Below are positions 56,976 to 64,000 of a DNA stretch of 64,000 bases, piece after piece. A program made the position numbers and the translations under genes. Below the pieces are notes generated by a model. That model saw only the letters and a program-made list of their open reading frames with translations, was not told the origin of the DNA and did no database searches. Origin of the DNA: Bacillota bacterium. GTDB lineage: Bacteria; Bacillota; Clostridia; Christensenellales; Aristaeellaceae. The stretch lies in NCBI GenBank assembly GCA_023404715.1, contig JAEYAR010000101.1:1-64000 (forward strand), read 5' to 3'. Position 1 is the stretch's first letter, and the number at the start of each line of letters is the position of its first letter.

Positions 56976-58748
56976 ATGAGAGAGCTCAAAGCCCGAACGG
57001 TCGTCGTCGGCTCCGGCTGCGCGGGCTTCAACGCCGCCGACTGGCTATGCGCCCTGGGCGAGGAAGACGTGCTGCTGGTCACGGAGGAGATGCGCGCGGG
57101 CACGTCGCGCAACACCGGCAGCGACAAGCAGACCTATTACCGTCTCTCCCTCGCGGGGGACGAGGGCGACAGCGTCGGCAGCCTGGCCCAAACCCTCAAG
57201 CGCGACGACGTGGACGGCGACATCGCCCTTTGCGAGGCGGCGGGCTCGGCCCAGTGCTTCTTCAAGCTGGTGCAGCTGGGCGTGCCCTTCCCGTGTAACG
57301 AGCTGGGCGAGTTTGTCGGCTATAGGACCGATCACGACGTGCGCACCCGCGCCTCGTCCGCCGGCCCCTTGACGAGCCGGTATATGACCGAGGCGCTCGA
57401 GGCGAGCGTCCGACGCCGCGGCGTGCCCATCCTGGATCACGCGCTCGCCTATCGCATCCTCGTGGACGACGGCGGCGTCTGCGGCCTGCAATGCCTCGAC
57501 ACGAAGGCCATGCAGTGGGTCTCTATCCGCTGCGCACACGTCGTGCTGGCCACAGGCGGCCCTGCTTGCATCTACCAAAACCGCGTGTACCCCGATAGCC
57601 AGCTCGGCATGAGCGGCATGGCCTTTGAGGCCGGGGCCGCCGGGGCAAACCTGCATTGCTGGCAGTATGGACTTGCCTCCACGCAGTTCCGCTGGAACGT
57701 GTCGGGCAGCTATCAGCAGGCCCTGCCGCGTTACGTTTCGGTCGACGGTGGCGGCCGCGAGCGCGAGTTTCTCCTGGAAAGCCTCACGCCCGCCGAAATG
57801 CTGCGCTGCATCTTCCTCAAGGGGTATGAATGGCCCTATGATCCCCGCAAGCTGGACGGCTCCTCCCGCATCGACGTGCTGGTCAAGGCCGAGGAGGACA
57901 AGGACCGTCGCGTCTTTATGGATTACCGCCGCAACCCCACCGGCTACTGTCTGGACGCGCTGGACGAGGAGGCGCTAAGCTACCTGCAAAGCTGTGGCGC
58001 CACCCAGGATACGCCCATCGAACGCCTGCGCGCCATCAACGCGCCCGCCATCGACCTGTATCGCGCGCACGGCATCGACCTGCAGCGCGAGATGCTCGCC
58101 GTCAGCGTCTGCGCCCAGCATCACAACGGCGGCGTGGCGGTAGACTGCCATTGGCAGTCCGACGTGCCCGGCCTGTACGTCTGCGGCGAGGCCGCGGGCA
58201 CGTTCGGCCAATACCGCCCCGGCGGCACGGCGCTGAACAGCACGCAGGTCGGCTCCATGCGCGCGGCCGGGCACATCGCCCGCCTGAGCGGGCGCGCCGT
58301 CCCTTCCGTTCTGCCCGATGCAAACCCGTTGATGCTGCCCGAAGGGGATCCGACAGATCTGATGCGCGAGCTACAGGCGCGCATGACGCGCTACGCCGCC
58401 TTTCAGCGCGACGAGCAAGGCATCCGCGGGCTGCTTGCCCGGCTGGATGAGATCGAACGCAGCCTCGCGCCCGCGAGCCTTGACGACCCGCTGCTGCCGG
58501 ACCGCCTGCGCCTGCGGGACATGATGCGCACGCAGCGCGAGGTGCTCAGCGCGATGCTCTTGAGCCTAAAGGACGCCCAGAGCGGCGTTGTGATCACGCG
58601 CGGCGGGCATAGCGAGCGGCGCGAGGCACGCCCCCTGCCCGAGCGTGATCTGTGGTTTGAGCGCGTATGGCGTACATACCGCGAAGCGCGACCGGCTAAG
58701 CGGCCCGACGAGACAGCAAAACAAAGCGTAACCGATAAGGGGGAATGA
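56976..58748 (+). CDS. FAD-dependent dehydrogenase of the fumarate reductase / succinate dehydrogenase flavoprotein type
   Basis: This 590-residue protein starts MRELKARTVVVGSGCAGFNAA, with AGGAGG 8 bases upstream. Motifs are GxGxxG at 12-17, GTSRNTGSDKQTY, LATGGPACIYQNRVYPDSQLG, VSVCAQHHNGGVAV, GLYVCGEAAGTFGQYRPGGTALNSTQ and a C-terminal helical region. The family has flavoproteins that oxidise or reduce C-C bonds next to carbonyls. There is no signal peptide, so it is cytoplasmic, and no iron-sulfur or membrane subunit is encoded beside it. The electron acceptor may be the OYE protein or an electron-transfer flavoprotein. The substrate is unknown. It is the third gene of the cassette. Confidence 0.82.
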   Translation: MRELKARTVVVGSGCAGFNAADWLCALGEEDVLLVTEEMRAGTSRNTGSDKQTYYRLSLAGDEGDSVGSLAQTLKRDDVDGDIALCEAAGSAQCFFKLVQLGVPFPCNELGEFVGYRTDHDVRTRASSAGPLTSRYMTEALEASVRRRGVPILDHALAYRILVDDGGVCGLQCLDTKAMQWVSIRCAHVVLATGGPACIYQNRVYPDSQLGMSGMAFEAGAAGANLHCWQYGLASTQFRWNVSGSYQQALPRYVSVDGGGREREFLLESLTPAEMLRCIFLKGYEWPYDPRKLDGSSRIDVLVKAEEDKDRRVFMDYRRNPTGYCLDALDEEALSYLQSCGATQDTPIERLRAINAPAIDLYRAHGIDLQREMLAVSVCAQHHNGGVAVDCHWQSDVPGLYVCGEAAGTFGQYRPGGTALNSTQVGSMRAAGHIARLSGRAVPSVLPDANPLMLPEGDPTDLMRELQARMTRYAAFQRDEQGIRGLLARLDEIERSLAPASLDDPLLPDRLRLRDMMRTQREVLSAMLLSLKDAQSGVVITRGGHSERREARPLPERDLWFERVWRTYREARPAKRPDETAKQSVTDKGE

Positions 58749-58750
58749 AC

Positions 58751-59899
58751 ATGGTGAATCGACCGCGCGTGCTTCTCATCGGCGTCGGCGGCTACGGCAA
58801 CGTCTATCTCAGGGAGATGACTGCGCACGATACCGGTGCCGACATCGCGGGCATCTGCGAGACGGACCCGCGCATCGGCGAGCGGTTTCCGATTATAGCG
58901 GAAAGGCGCATCCCCGTCTATTCCAGTCTGGAGGCGTTCTACGCCGAAAACACGGCGGATTTGGCCGTCATCGTCTCGCCCGTGCACTATCATACCGAGA
59001 TGACGCTTACCTGCCTGGCCCATGGAACCCATGTGCTGTGCGAAAAGCCGCTATGCCTCACCTTAGAGGAGGCCGACCGCATGGCGGAGGCCTCGCGGGC
59101 GACGGGCAAATTCATCGCGCTGGGCTATCAGCTCGACTACCGGCGCGACGTACTGGCCTTGAAGCGGGAAATTCTGGCCGGGCGCTTCGGCCGGCCCCAG
59201 CGCCTGGCCATCTATCATTGCTACCGGCGCGGCGCGAAGTACTATGCGCGCAACAATTGGGCAGGCCGTATCCGCGTGGACGGCCGCGAGGTATTCGACA
59301 GCCCCTTTACAAACGCCTGCGCCCATAATTTTCAGATGATGACGTTTCTGCTAGGCGACAGCATGCGAACCGCCTGCGATTTGACGCAGGTGGAGTCCGA
59401 GCTGTACCACGGCAACCCCAACGTGGAGAATTACGACATCGCCGCCCTGCGGTTTCGGACGGCGGACGGCGCGCAGCTCCTTTACTATACCGCGCACCCG
59501 CTGAAGCCCGTCGACCTGGGCCCCTACGGCGTCTTCGAGTTTGAGAAAGGCACGGTCACGTTCGACTCCGAAAAGCCCTCCTTCAAGGCCGTCATGCGAG
59601 ACGGCGCCCAAATCGACTATGCCGCGATCGATCCCGGGCATCCCTTGCAGAAGCTTTACGACGCCCTGGACTGCGTGAAAAACGGCGGCGCGCCTATCTG
59701 CGGCGTCGAGGCGGACAGGCCGCACATCCGCGCCGTGCGCATGGTGCAGGCGCAGAGCGTCCGTCCGGTACGAGAGGACCTGCGCTGCACGATGGAGGCG
59801 GACGGCGACACGTTCCTGTATATCCGCGGCCTGGAAGATGTCTTTGCCCAAAGCGCCCGCGCCTGGGCGCTGCCGGGAGAGATCGGATACAAACTGTAA
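58751..59899 (+). CDS. Gfo/Idh/MocA-family oxidoreductase (redox cassette)
   Basis: This 382-residue dehydrogenase has VLLIGVGGYGNVYLREM, VLCEKPLCLT (family motif EKP) and a C-terminal domain with FTNACAHNFQMMTFLLG carrying the catalytic His region. I chose the ATG at 58751 because GGGGG is 8 bases upstream; the ATG at 58745 is possible and would overlap the previous stop. It is a typical sugar or cyclitol hydroxyl dehydrogenase. With OYE, SDR and an FAD dehydrogenase it completes a cassette of four oxidoreductases. The terminator at 59914 follows. Confidence 0.88.
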   Translation: MVNRPRVLLIGVGGYGNVYLREMTAHDTGADIAGICETDPRIGERFPIIAERRIPVYSSLEAFYAENTADLAVIVSPVHYHTEMTLTCLAHGTHVLCEKPLCLTLEEADRMAEASRATGKFIALGYQLDYRRDVLALKREILAGRFGRPQRLAIYHCYRRGAKYYARNNWAGRIRVDGREVFDSPFTNACAHNFQMMTFLLGDSMRTACDLTQVESELYHGNPNVENYDIAALRFRTADGAQLLYYTAHPLKPVDLGPYGVFEFEKGTVTFDSEKPSFKAVMRDGAQIDYAAIDPGHPLQKLYDALDCVKNGGAPICGVEADRPHIRAVRMVQAQSVRPVREDLRCTMEADGDTFLYIRGLEDVFAQSARAWALPGEIGYKL

Positions 59900-59913
59900 T
59901 CTCTACGGTATAT

Positions 59914-59945
59914 AAAAGGCTTCCGTTTTGATCGGGAGCCTTTTT
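59914..59945. terminator. Terminator shared by the redox cassette and the AraC gene
   Basis: AAAAGGCTTCCG pairs with CGGGAGCCTTTTT with one wobble pair around TTTTGAT, giving A and T runs in both directions between convergent stops at 59899 and 59962. Confidence 0.8.
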
Positions 59946-59961
59946 GTATGCCCTTTTCGCA

Positions 59962-60831
59962 TCAGTCGAGGATTTTTTCCTCGATCATCGTCTTTCGATA
60001 CTGCTTGGGCGTCTTGCCGTAGCACGCCTTGAAGTGCTGTATGAAGTAGTTTACGTCGCCAAAGCCCGTACGCATGGCGATTTCCTGGATGGATAGCTGG
60101 CTCGAGCACAGCAGCTTTTTGCCCATGGAGACGCGCAGCTTCGTCAGATACTGGCGCGGACTCATGCCGATTTGGCTGTGAAAACACTTGGAGAGGTAAT
60201 TGGGGCTCATGTAGCACTGGCCGGCGAGCGTCTGAATCGTGATGGGTTGATCGTAGTGCTCGTCCATATAGCTCTTCACCGCCTGGACGGGCTGCGTATA
60301 GGGCGCGGCGACAGGGCAGAAAAAGCTGCGAAAATTGCGGTACAGCTCGCTGAAAAGACGGCCTAATAGGCTGCGTAAATACACGCTCCTCCACTCGCCC
60401 TCCCAGTCCATCGAAAATTGAACGTCGTACATCTCCCCCAGGATGGCCTCGATCTTCTCCGCGGCGGGCGATACGTCCAAAAAGCGCGGCGCGCACGCCG
60501 CGTCCGCCGCGTCCGCCGCGGAGCCGCCCTGAAAGACGGAGAGGCGGGCCGATTCATTGAAGATCCGATCCGCCGTTCTGTCGGAGAATTGGATGAAATA
60601 GCGGTCATAGGGGTAGCGCAGCACGCTCAGCCCATGGGAGACGTTCTTCGGGATGAAGATCATCGACTTGGGGTTTCGCACAAAGCCGTCGACGACGGAA
60701 TGATCCGCCCGCTCATAGTGAAAGAGGAACGATCCGCTCAGGCAATACATGATCTCGTATGCGTTCGCGTGCGCGTGCGTAAACGTCGCGGGCAGCCTGT
60801 GGCTGTGGCGGCTGATTTCCAATGGTAACAC
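59962..60831 (-). CDS. AraC-family regulator with cupin-like sensor, divergent from importer E
   Basis: This 289-residue protein has an N-terminal cupin fold (TFTHAHANAYEIMYCLSG and KSMIFIPKNVSHGLSV) and a C-terminal AraC domain (ITIQTLAGQCYMSPNYLSKCFHSQIG and IAMRTGFGDVNYFIQHFKACYG). It faces importer E and should regulate it. The given start is GTG; a TTG at 60822 has a better-spaced AAGG (8 bases) and may be the true start. A minus-strand TTGAGA and TATATA pair with a 16-base spacer lies about 85 bases upstream and could be its promoter. Confidence 0.88.
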   Translation of the reverse strand: MLPLEISRHSHRLPATFTHAHANAYEIMYCLSGSFLFHYERADHSVVDGFVRNPKSMIFIPKNVSHGLSVLRYPYDRYFIQFSDRTADRIFNESARLSVFQGGSAADAADAACAPRFLDVSPAAEKIEAILGEMYDVQFSMDWEGEWRSVYLRSLLGRLFSELYRNFRSFFCPVAAPYTQPVQAVKSYMDEHYDQPITIQTLAGQCYMSPNYLSKCFHSQIGMSPRQYLTKLRVSMGKKLLCSSQLSIQEIAMRTGFGDVNYFIQHFKACYGKTPKQYRKTMIEEKILD

Positions 60832-60980
60832 CTTCCCACACGATATGTCTACGTTTGATGACGGTGGGAATTAAAGAGACGATGGAAGCAAACGCAGGTT
60901 TTATGCGCACTATATAGCAATCATCTAACGTGTCTCAAAAAATAGAGGAAATAAGGCGAGAAACATAGATTATTACGGAG

Positions 60981-61019
60981 AAAAATCTATATTTTTGCGC
61001 TTCTGCTATAGTATATAAT
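60981..61019 (+). promoter_or_regulatory. Importer E promoter region with an inverted repeat
   Basis: TATAAT (61014-61019) has no good -35. AAAAAT-CTAT-ATTTTT (60981-60996) is an inverted repeat in the -35 area and a likely regulator site. The leader to the ATG at 61070 is about 45 bases. Confidence 0.45.
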
Positions 61020-61069
61020 AGGTTCACGTTTTATGCAAGAGCGTCATTTTTATCTGGGGAGGCTTGTAG

Positions 61070-62044
61070 ATGATGAACATCAACCCGCGCGCTTTGAAGA
61101 AGGACGGTTCATCTGTAATCCATCAAGGGGCTCTGTCTCCTCGCAAGAGCGGCATGTCTTATTTTCGCGCCCATTGGATCCTATACGCGATGCTGCTGCT
61201 TCCGCTCCTGTACTATTTTTTATTTCATTATCTACCGCTCCCAGGCCTTGCGATCGCCTTTAAGGACTACAACATGTTCAAGGGCATCTGGCAAAGCGAT
61301 TGGGTAGGCCTTCGGTATTTCCGCCAGGTATTCCAGTTTGAAACCTTCTGGCTTTCCGTGCGCAACATGCTGGTGCTCAACGTGCTGGGCCTGGCGCTGG
61401 GCTTTCCCGCGCCGATCATCCTGGCGCTGTTCCTCAACGAAATTCGCAATCAGAAGTTCAAAAAGACCGTGCAGACGGTTCTGTACCTACCGCACTTCAT
61501 CTCCTGGGTCATCGTCGGCGGCATGATGTATCAGCTGTTCGCTTCCTCCGGCCTGATCAATACGGTGGTGAAGATGCTCGGCGGCTCGGCGATCCCCTTT
61601 CTTTCCAGTAACGGCTGGTGGATCTTCACCTACTTCATCGTCGGTCTGTGGAAGAGCATCGGCTGGAACACCATCATCTACCTGTCGGCCATGACGGGCA
61701 TCGATCAGGAGATCTACGAGGCCGCGCGCGTCGACGGCTGCTCGCGCTTTCGCATGATGGTCTCGATTACCGTGCCCTGCATCCTGGATACCGTCGTCAT
61801 CATGCTGATCCTGGCGATCGGCGGCCTGGTGAGCATCGGCTTTGAACAGCCCTACGTCATGCAAAACAGCGTCGTCATGGAGGTCGCCGACGTCGTCAGC
61901 ACTTATGTCTACCGCGTAGGCCTGCAGCAGGGCAAGTTCAGCATCGGCACCGCCGTCGGCCTGGCGCAATCCGTGATCAACTTCATCCTCGTCATCAGCG
62001 CCAACACGATCAGCAAGCGCATGACGGGCAAGGGCATCTGGTAA
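61070..62044 (+). CDS. Carbohydrate ABC transporter permease, LplB type (importer E)
   Basis: This 324-residue permease has YAMLLLPLLYYFLFHYLPLPG, AFKDYNMFKGIWQSDWVG and the EAA loop EAARVDGCSRFRMMVSITVP. GGGAGG is 7 bases before the ATG. It is the first gene of importer E, followed 13 bases on by its LplC-type partner. The layout permease, permease, binding protein matches importer B. Confidence 0.92.
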   Translation: MMNINPRALKKDGSSVIHQGALSPRKSGMSYFRAHWILYAMLLLPLLYYFLFHYLPLPGLAIAFKDYNMFKGIWQSDWVGLRYFRQVFQFETFWLSVRNMLVLNVLGLALGFPAPIILALFLNEIRNQKFKKTVQTVLYLPHFISWVIVGGMMYQLFASSGLINTVVKMLGGSAIPFLSSNGWWIFTYFIVGLWKSIGWNTIIYLSAMTGIDQEIYEAARVDGCSRFRMMVSITVPCILDTVVIMLILAIGGLVSIGFEQPYVMQNSVVMEVADVVSTYVYRVGLQQGKFSIGTAVGLAQSVINFILVISANTISKRMTGKGIW

Positions 62045-62057
62045 GGGGGTAAGGCAG

Positions 62058-62930
62058 ATGAAAGAATCAAGAGGCGATCGCATTTTCAAAGGGTTTACCG
62101 TTTTTCTCGTGGTCCTGATCGCGGCCAGCTGCCTGTTCCCGTTCCTGTACATCGTGTCGGTCTCCTTCTCCAATAAGACCGCCGTCATGCGCAGCGAGGT
62201 CTTTCTCTGGCCCGTGAACTTCGATCTTGCGGCCTACAAGGCGGTGTTTAACAACCATGCGCTCATGACCTCCATGTGGTTCACGATCTTTCTGACCGTG
62301 CTCAACACGCTCATCGCGCTCGTCATGACCGTGCTGTGCGCGTACCCGCTGGCCAAGTCGGATCTGCGCTTCAAGACGCCGCTGCTGCTGCTCGTCATGT
62401 TCACCATGTACTTTTCCGGCGGCATGATCCCCGGCTACATCAACATCAAAAACCTGGGCCTGCTCAACACGTTCTGGGCGCTCATCCTGCCGGGCTGCCT
62501 TTCGACCTATAACATGATCCTGATGAAGAGCTTTTTCCAGGCGATGCCCAAGGAGATCGAGGAATCCGCCTTTGTAGACGGCGCCAACGACGCGGTCGTG
62601 CTGGTAAGGATCATCCTGCCCCTCTCCAAGGCCATGCTGGCAACCATCGCGCTGTTTTACGCGGTGGGCCGCTGGAACGGCTTTATGGACGCGCTGCTCT
62701 ACATCAACGACGAAAAGATGTATACCATCCAGGTCCGTCTGCGCCAGCTGATCCAGTCCAGCCAGGTCAGCGCGTTGATGGAGGACATCCCGGAGATCAA
62801 AACCGACGTCATCGCCGAGACCATCAAGGCCGCGTGCCTGGTATTCAGCATGATTCCCGTCATGATCATCTACCCCTGGCTGCAGAAATACTTCGTCAAG
62901 GGCGTCATGATCGGATCGGTCAAAGGCTGA
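62058..62930 (+). CDS. Carbohydrate ABC transporter permease, LplC type (importer E)
   Basis: This 290-residue permease has the EAA loop IEESAFVDGANDAVVLVRIILP and the ending QKYFVKGVMIGSVKG. AAGGGGG lies upstream of the ATG. It is the second channel subunit of importer E, with the same helix pattern as importers A and B. A gap of 132 bases with a hairpin follows before the binding-protein gene. Confidence 0.92.
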   Translation: MKESRGDRIFKGFTVFLVVLIAASCLFPFLYIVSVSFSNKTAVMRSEVFLWPVNFDLAAYKAVFNNHALMTSMWFTIFLTVLNTLIALVMTVLCAYPLAKSDLRFKTPLLLLVMFTMYFSGGMIPGYINIKNLGLLNTFWALILPGCLSTYNMILMKSFFQAMPKEIEESAFVDGANDAVVLVRIILPLSKAMLATIALFYAVGRWNGFMDALLYINDEKMYTIQVRLRQLIQSSQVSALMEDIPEIKTDVIAETIKAACLVFSMIPVMIIYPWLQKYFVKGVMIGSVKG

Positions 62931-63018
62931 CGCCTTGTGGCGGGGAAGGGGCCTCCTCAAACGCTACGGGTGTGCGCTCGCTTCGCCCGCGCCAGATCCA
63001 TGCTTCTTATCGGCTTTC

Positions 63019-63035
63019 TGCCGGAGCGTCCGGCA
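63019..63035. repeat. Hairpin before the importer E binding protein
   Basis: TGCCGGA and TCCGGCA pair perfectly around GCG, followed by a run of As on the plus strand. It is not a terminator in the direction of transcription and may be a processing or stability element. Confidence 0.5.
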
Positions 63036-63062
63036 AAAAATATATCTCAGGAGGAATCCCCT

Positions 63063-64000
63063 ATGAAGAAAATCCTGTCCCTGATTCTGGCGCTCGCGCT
63101 GCTGCTGGGCGTCGTCGGCTCGGTTTCAGCGGCCGACACCCCCGTCACGCTGAAGGTCATGATCTACGAGCGCGGCAACACCACGAACACCTACGGCACC
63201 GTCACCGACAATTTCTACACCCGCTGGGTGCAGGAAACGTTCGGCGATCCCAACGGCATCAAGGTCGAGTATATCCCCGTTCCCCGCGCGCAGGAGGCCG
63301 AAAAGGTGAACACCATGATGGCCTCGGGCTCCGCGCCGGACATCATCCTCAGCTACGATACCAACATGATCATGAATTTCGGCAAGGACGGCGGCCTGGT
63401 TGAGCTATCCGGCCTGGTCGACGAATACGGCCCGAACCTGAAGGCCAATCTCGCCGAGACGCTGGACTACGGCACGTACGAGGGCAAGATGTGGGCGCTG
63501 GTCGCCAAACGTACCAACGTCGGCCGCTACGCCAACTACATCCGCACCGATTGGCTGGAGAAGATGGGCTATACCCTCGAGACCAACGCGGACGGCTTCT
63601 ACCACATGAGCGTGGAGGACTTCACCGAGCTGCTGCGCAAGGCCAAGACCCTGGACCTGGACGGCACCGGCATGGAGATCTACCCGCTGGGCATGGCCGG
63701 CGCATACGACGCCACCCAGACCCGTCCGTTGATCTACACCTTCGTCAATCGCGCCGAGTTGAGCGACGAAATGCGCGCCTGTTACAACGAGATGTTCTGG
63801 CCGGGCTACAAGGAAGGCGTACGCTTCCTGAACCAGCTGTACAACGAAGGCCTGGTCGATCCGGACTTCATGGTCGATACCGACACCTCTTACCCGGCGT
63901 TGACCGCCCAGGTCGCCAACGGCCGCACGCTGGCCTTCGGCCATGACAACACGTATCAGACCGGCATCAAGGCGCTGTACGAATCCAACCCGGAGGCCAA
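63063..64000 (+). CDS. Extracellular solute-binding protein (importer E), truncated by the window end
   Basis: The frame opens at ATG 63063, with AGGAGG 9 bases upstream, and stays open to the last base (at least 312 residues). The signal peptide MKKILSLILALALLLGVVGSVSA-AD is cut near residue 23, with no lipobox. The mature part has VMIYERGNTTNTYGTV, MMASGSAPDIILSYDTN, EKMGYTLETNADGFYHMSVEDF and LDLDGTGMEIYPLG. It is the LplA-type partner of the permeases at 61070 and 62058. The reading stops before the C-terminal lobe, so length and final domain cannot be judged. Confidence 0.88.
   Translation, partial: MKKILSLILALALLLGVVGSVSAADTPVTLKVMIYERGNTTNTYGTVTDNFYTRWVQETFGDPNGIKVEYIPVPRAQEAEKVNTMMASGSAPDIILSYDTNMIMNFGKDGGLVELSGLVDEYGPNLKANLAETLDYGTYEGKMWALVAKRTNVGRYANYIRTDWLEKMGYTLETNADGFYHMSVEDFTELLRKAKTLDLDGTGMEIYPLGMAGAYDATQTRPLIYTFVNRAELSDEMRACYNEMFWPGYKEGVRFLNQLYNEGLVDPDFMVDTDTSYPALTAQVANGRTLAFGHDNTYQTGIKALYESNPEA

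Noticed and set aside
60820..60831. TTG (60822) as the start of the AraC gene at 59962-60831
   Set aside because: It has the better ribosome-site spacing, but TTG starts are rare and GTG at 60831 is in the same frame. I kept the longer form and noted the doubt.
1..64000. CRISPR arrays, tRNA or rRNA genes, insertion sequences, integrases, attachment sites or replication origin
   Set aside because: No repeated spacer-like units, tRNA cloverleaf, transposase, integrase or DnaA-box cluster was seen while reading the window. Small non-coding RNAs cannot be excluded by eye.

Overview
The window is GC-rich, densely coding bacterial DNA with AGGAGG-type ribosome binding sites and sigma-A-type promoters (TTGACA/TATAAT, 17 bp spacers). 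The gene content is YesM/YesN two-component pairs, LplA/LplB/LplC-type sugar importers, AraC and PocR regulators, and a flavinylated extracellular reductase. This points to an anaerobic, carbohydrate-using member of the Bacillota (Clostridia, possibly a Christensenellales- or Oscillospirales-like gut lineage). The phylum is a firm inference; the order is a guess. I saw no rRNA, tRNA, CRISPR array, prophage or insertion sequence.

Layout. (1) 1-12.3 kb is mostly housekeeping or mixed: the tail of a PD-(D/E)XK protein, a secreted FMN/FAD reductase, tlyA, an esterase, a GT-C-like membrane protein, a protein with a degenerate receiver domain, a ComEC-like MBL lipoprotein, alaX, an RluA-type pseudouridine synthase, a GNAT acetyltransferase and an AAA_14/DUF4143 ATPase. 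(2) 12.3-21.7 kb (minus) is importer A: YesM-YesN-binding protein-two permeases, then an FAD oxidoreductase and a mandelate-racemase-type enolase-superfamily enzyme. (3) 21.8-27.4 kb is a putative glyoxylate/hydroxypyruvate module: D-2-hydroxyacid dehydrogenase, IclR regulator, TIM-barrel isomerase, glyoxylate-carboligase-like enzyme and Ldh-type oxidoreductase. A very good promoter and a near-symmetric operator precede the carboligase. (4) 27.5-34.5 kb (minus) is importer B with a membrane-anchored AraC regulator and a TIM-barrel glycosidase-like protein. (5) 34.8-43.3 kb holds a TIM-barrel isomerase and, divergently, a PocR-AraC regulator, an FAD oxidoreductase, importer C, an SGNH esterase and a GH130 phosphorylase. 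(6) 43.4-45.5 kb holds a MATE exporter with a consensus promoter and a terminator-bearing leader, a 78-residue protein and an XRE regulator. (7) 45.6-53.8 kb (minus) is YesM-YesN plus importer D with a TIM-barrel isomerase and a Gfo/Idh/MocA dehydrogenase. (8) 54-59.9 kb is an AraC regulator diverging from a four-gene redox cassette (OYE, SDR, fumarate-reductase-like flavoprotein, Gfo/Idh/MocA). (9) 60-64 kb is an AraC regulator diverging from importer E, whose binding protein runs off the window.

How it fits together. Five oligosaccharide importers lie within 50 kb, each with its own regulator type and its own small set of redox or isomerase enzymes. None has an ATPase gene, so a shared ATPase encoded elsewhere is expected. 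The only recognisable glycoside-cleaving family is GH130. Most of the enzymes oxidise, isomerise or dehydrate sugars or sugar acids, so the cells probably import already released or unusual (oxidised, acetylated, acidic) glycosides and process them inside.

The most notable items are the glyoxylate module with its operator, the MATE leader and the matching terminator cassette near 34.7 kb, the OYE-SDR-FAD-Gfo cassette, the paired TIM-barrel/Gfo genes, and a response-regulator-like protein that has lost every phosphotransfer residue. All functions come from reading motifs by eye; no database search was run.
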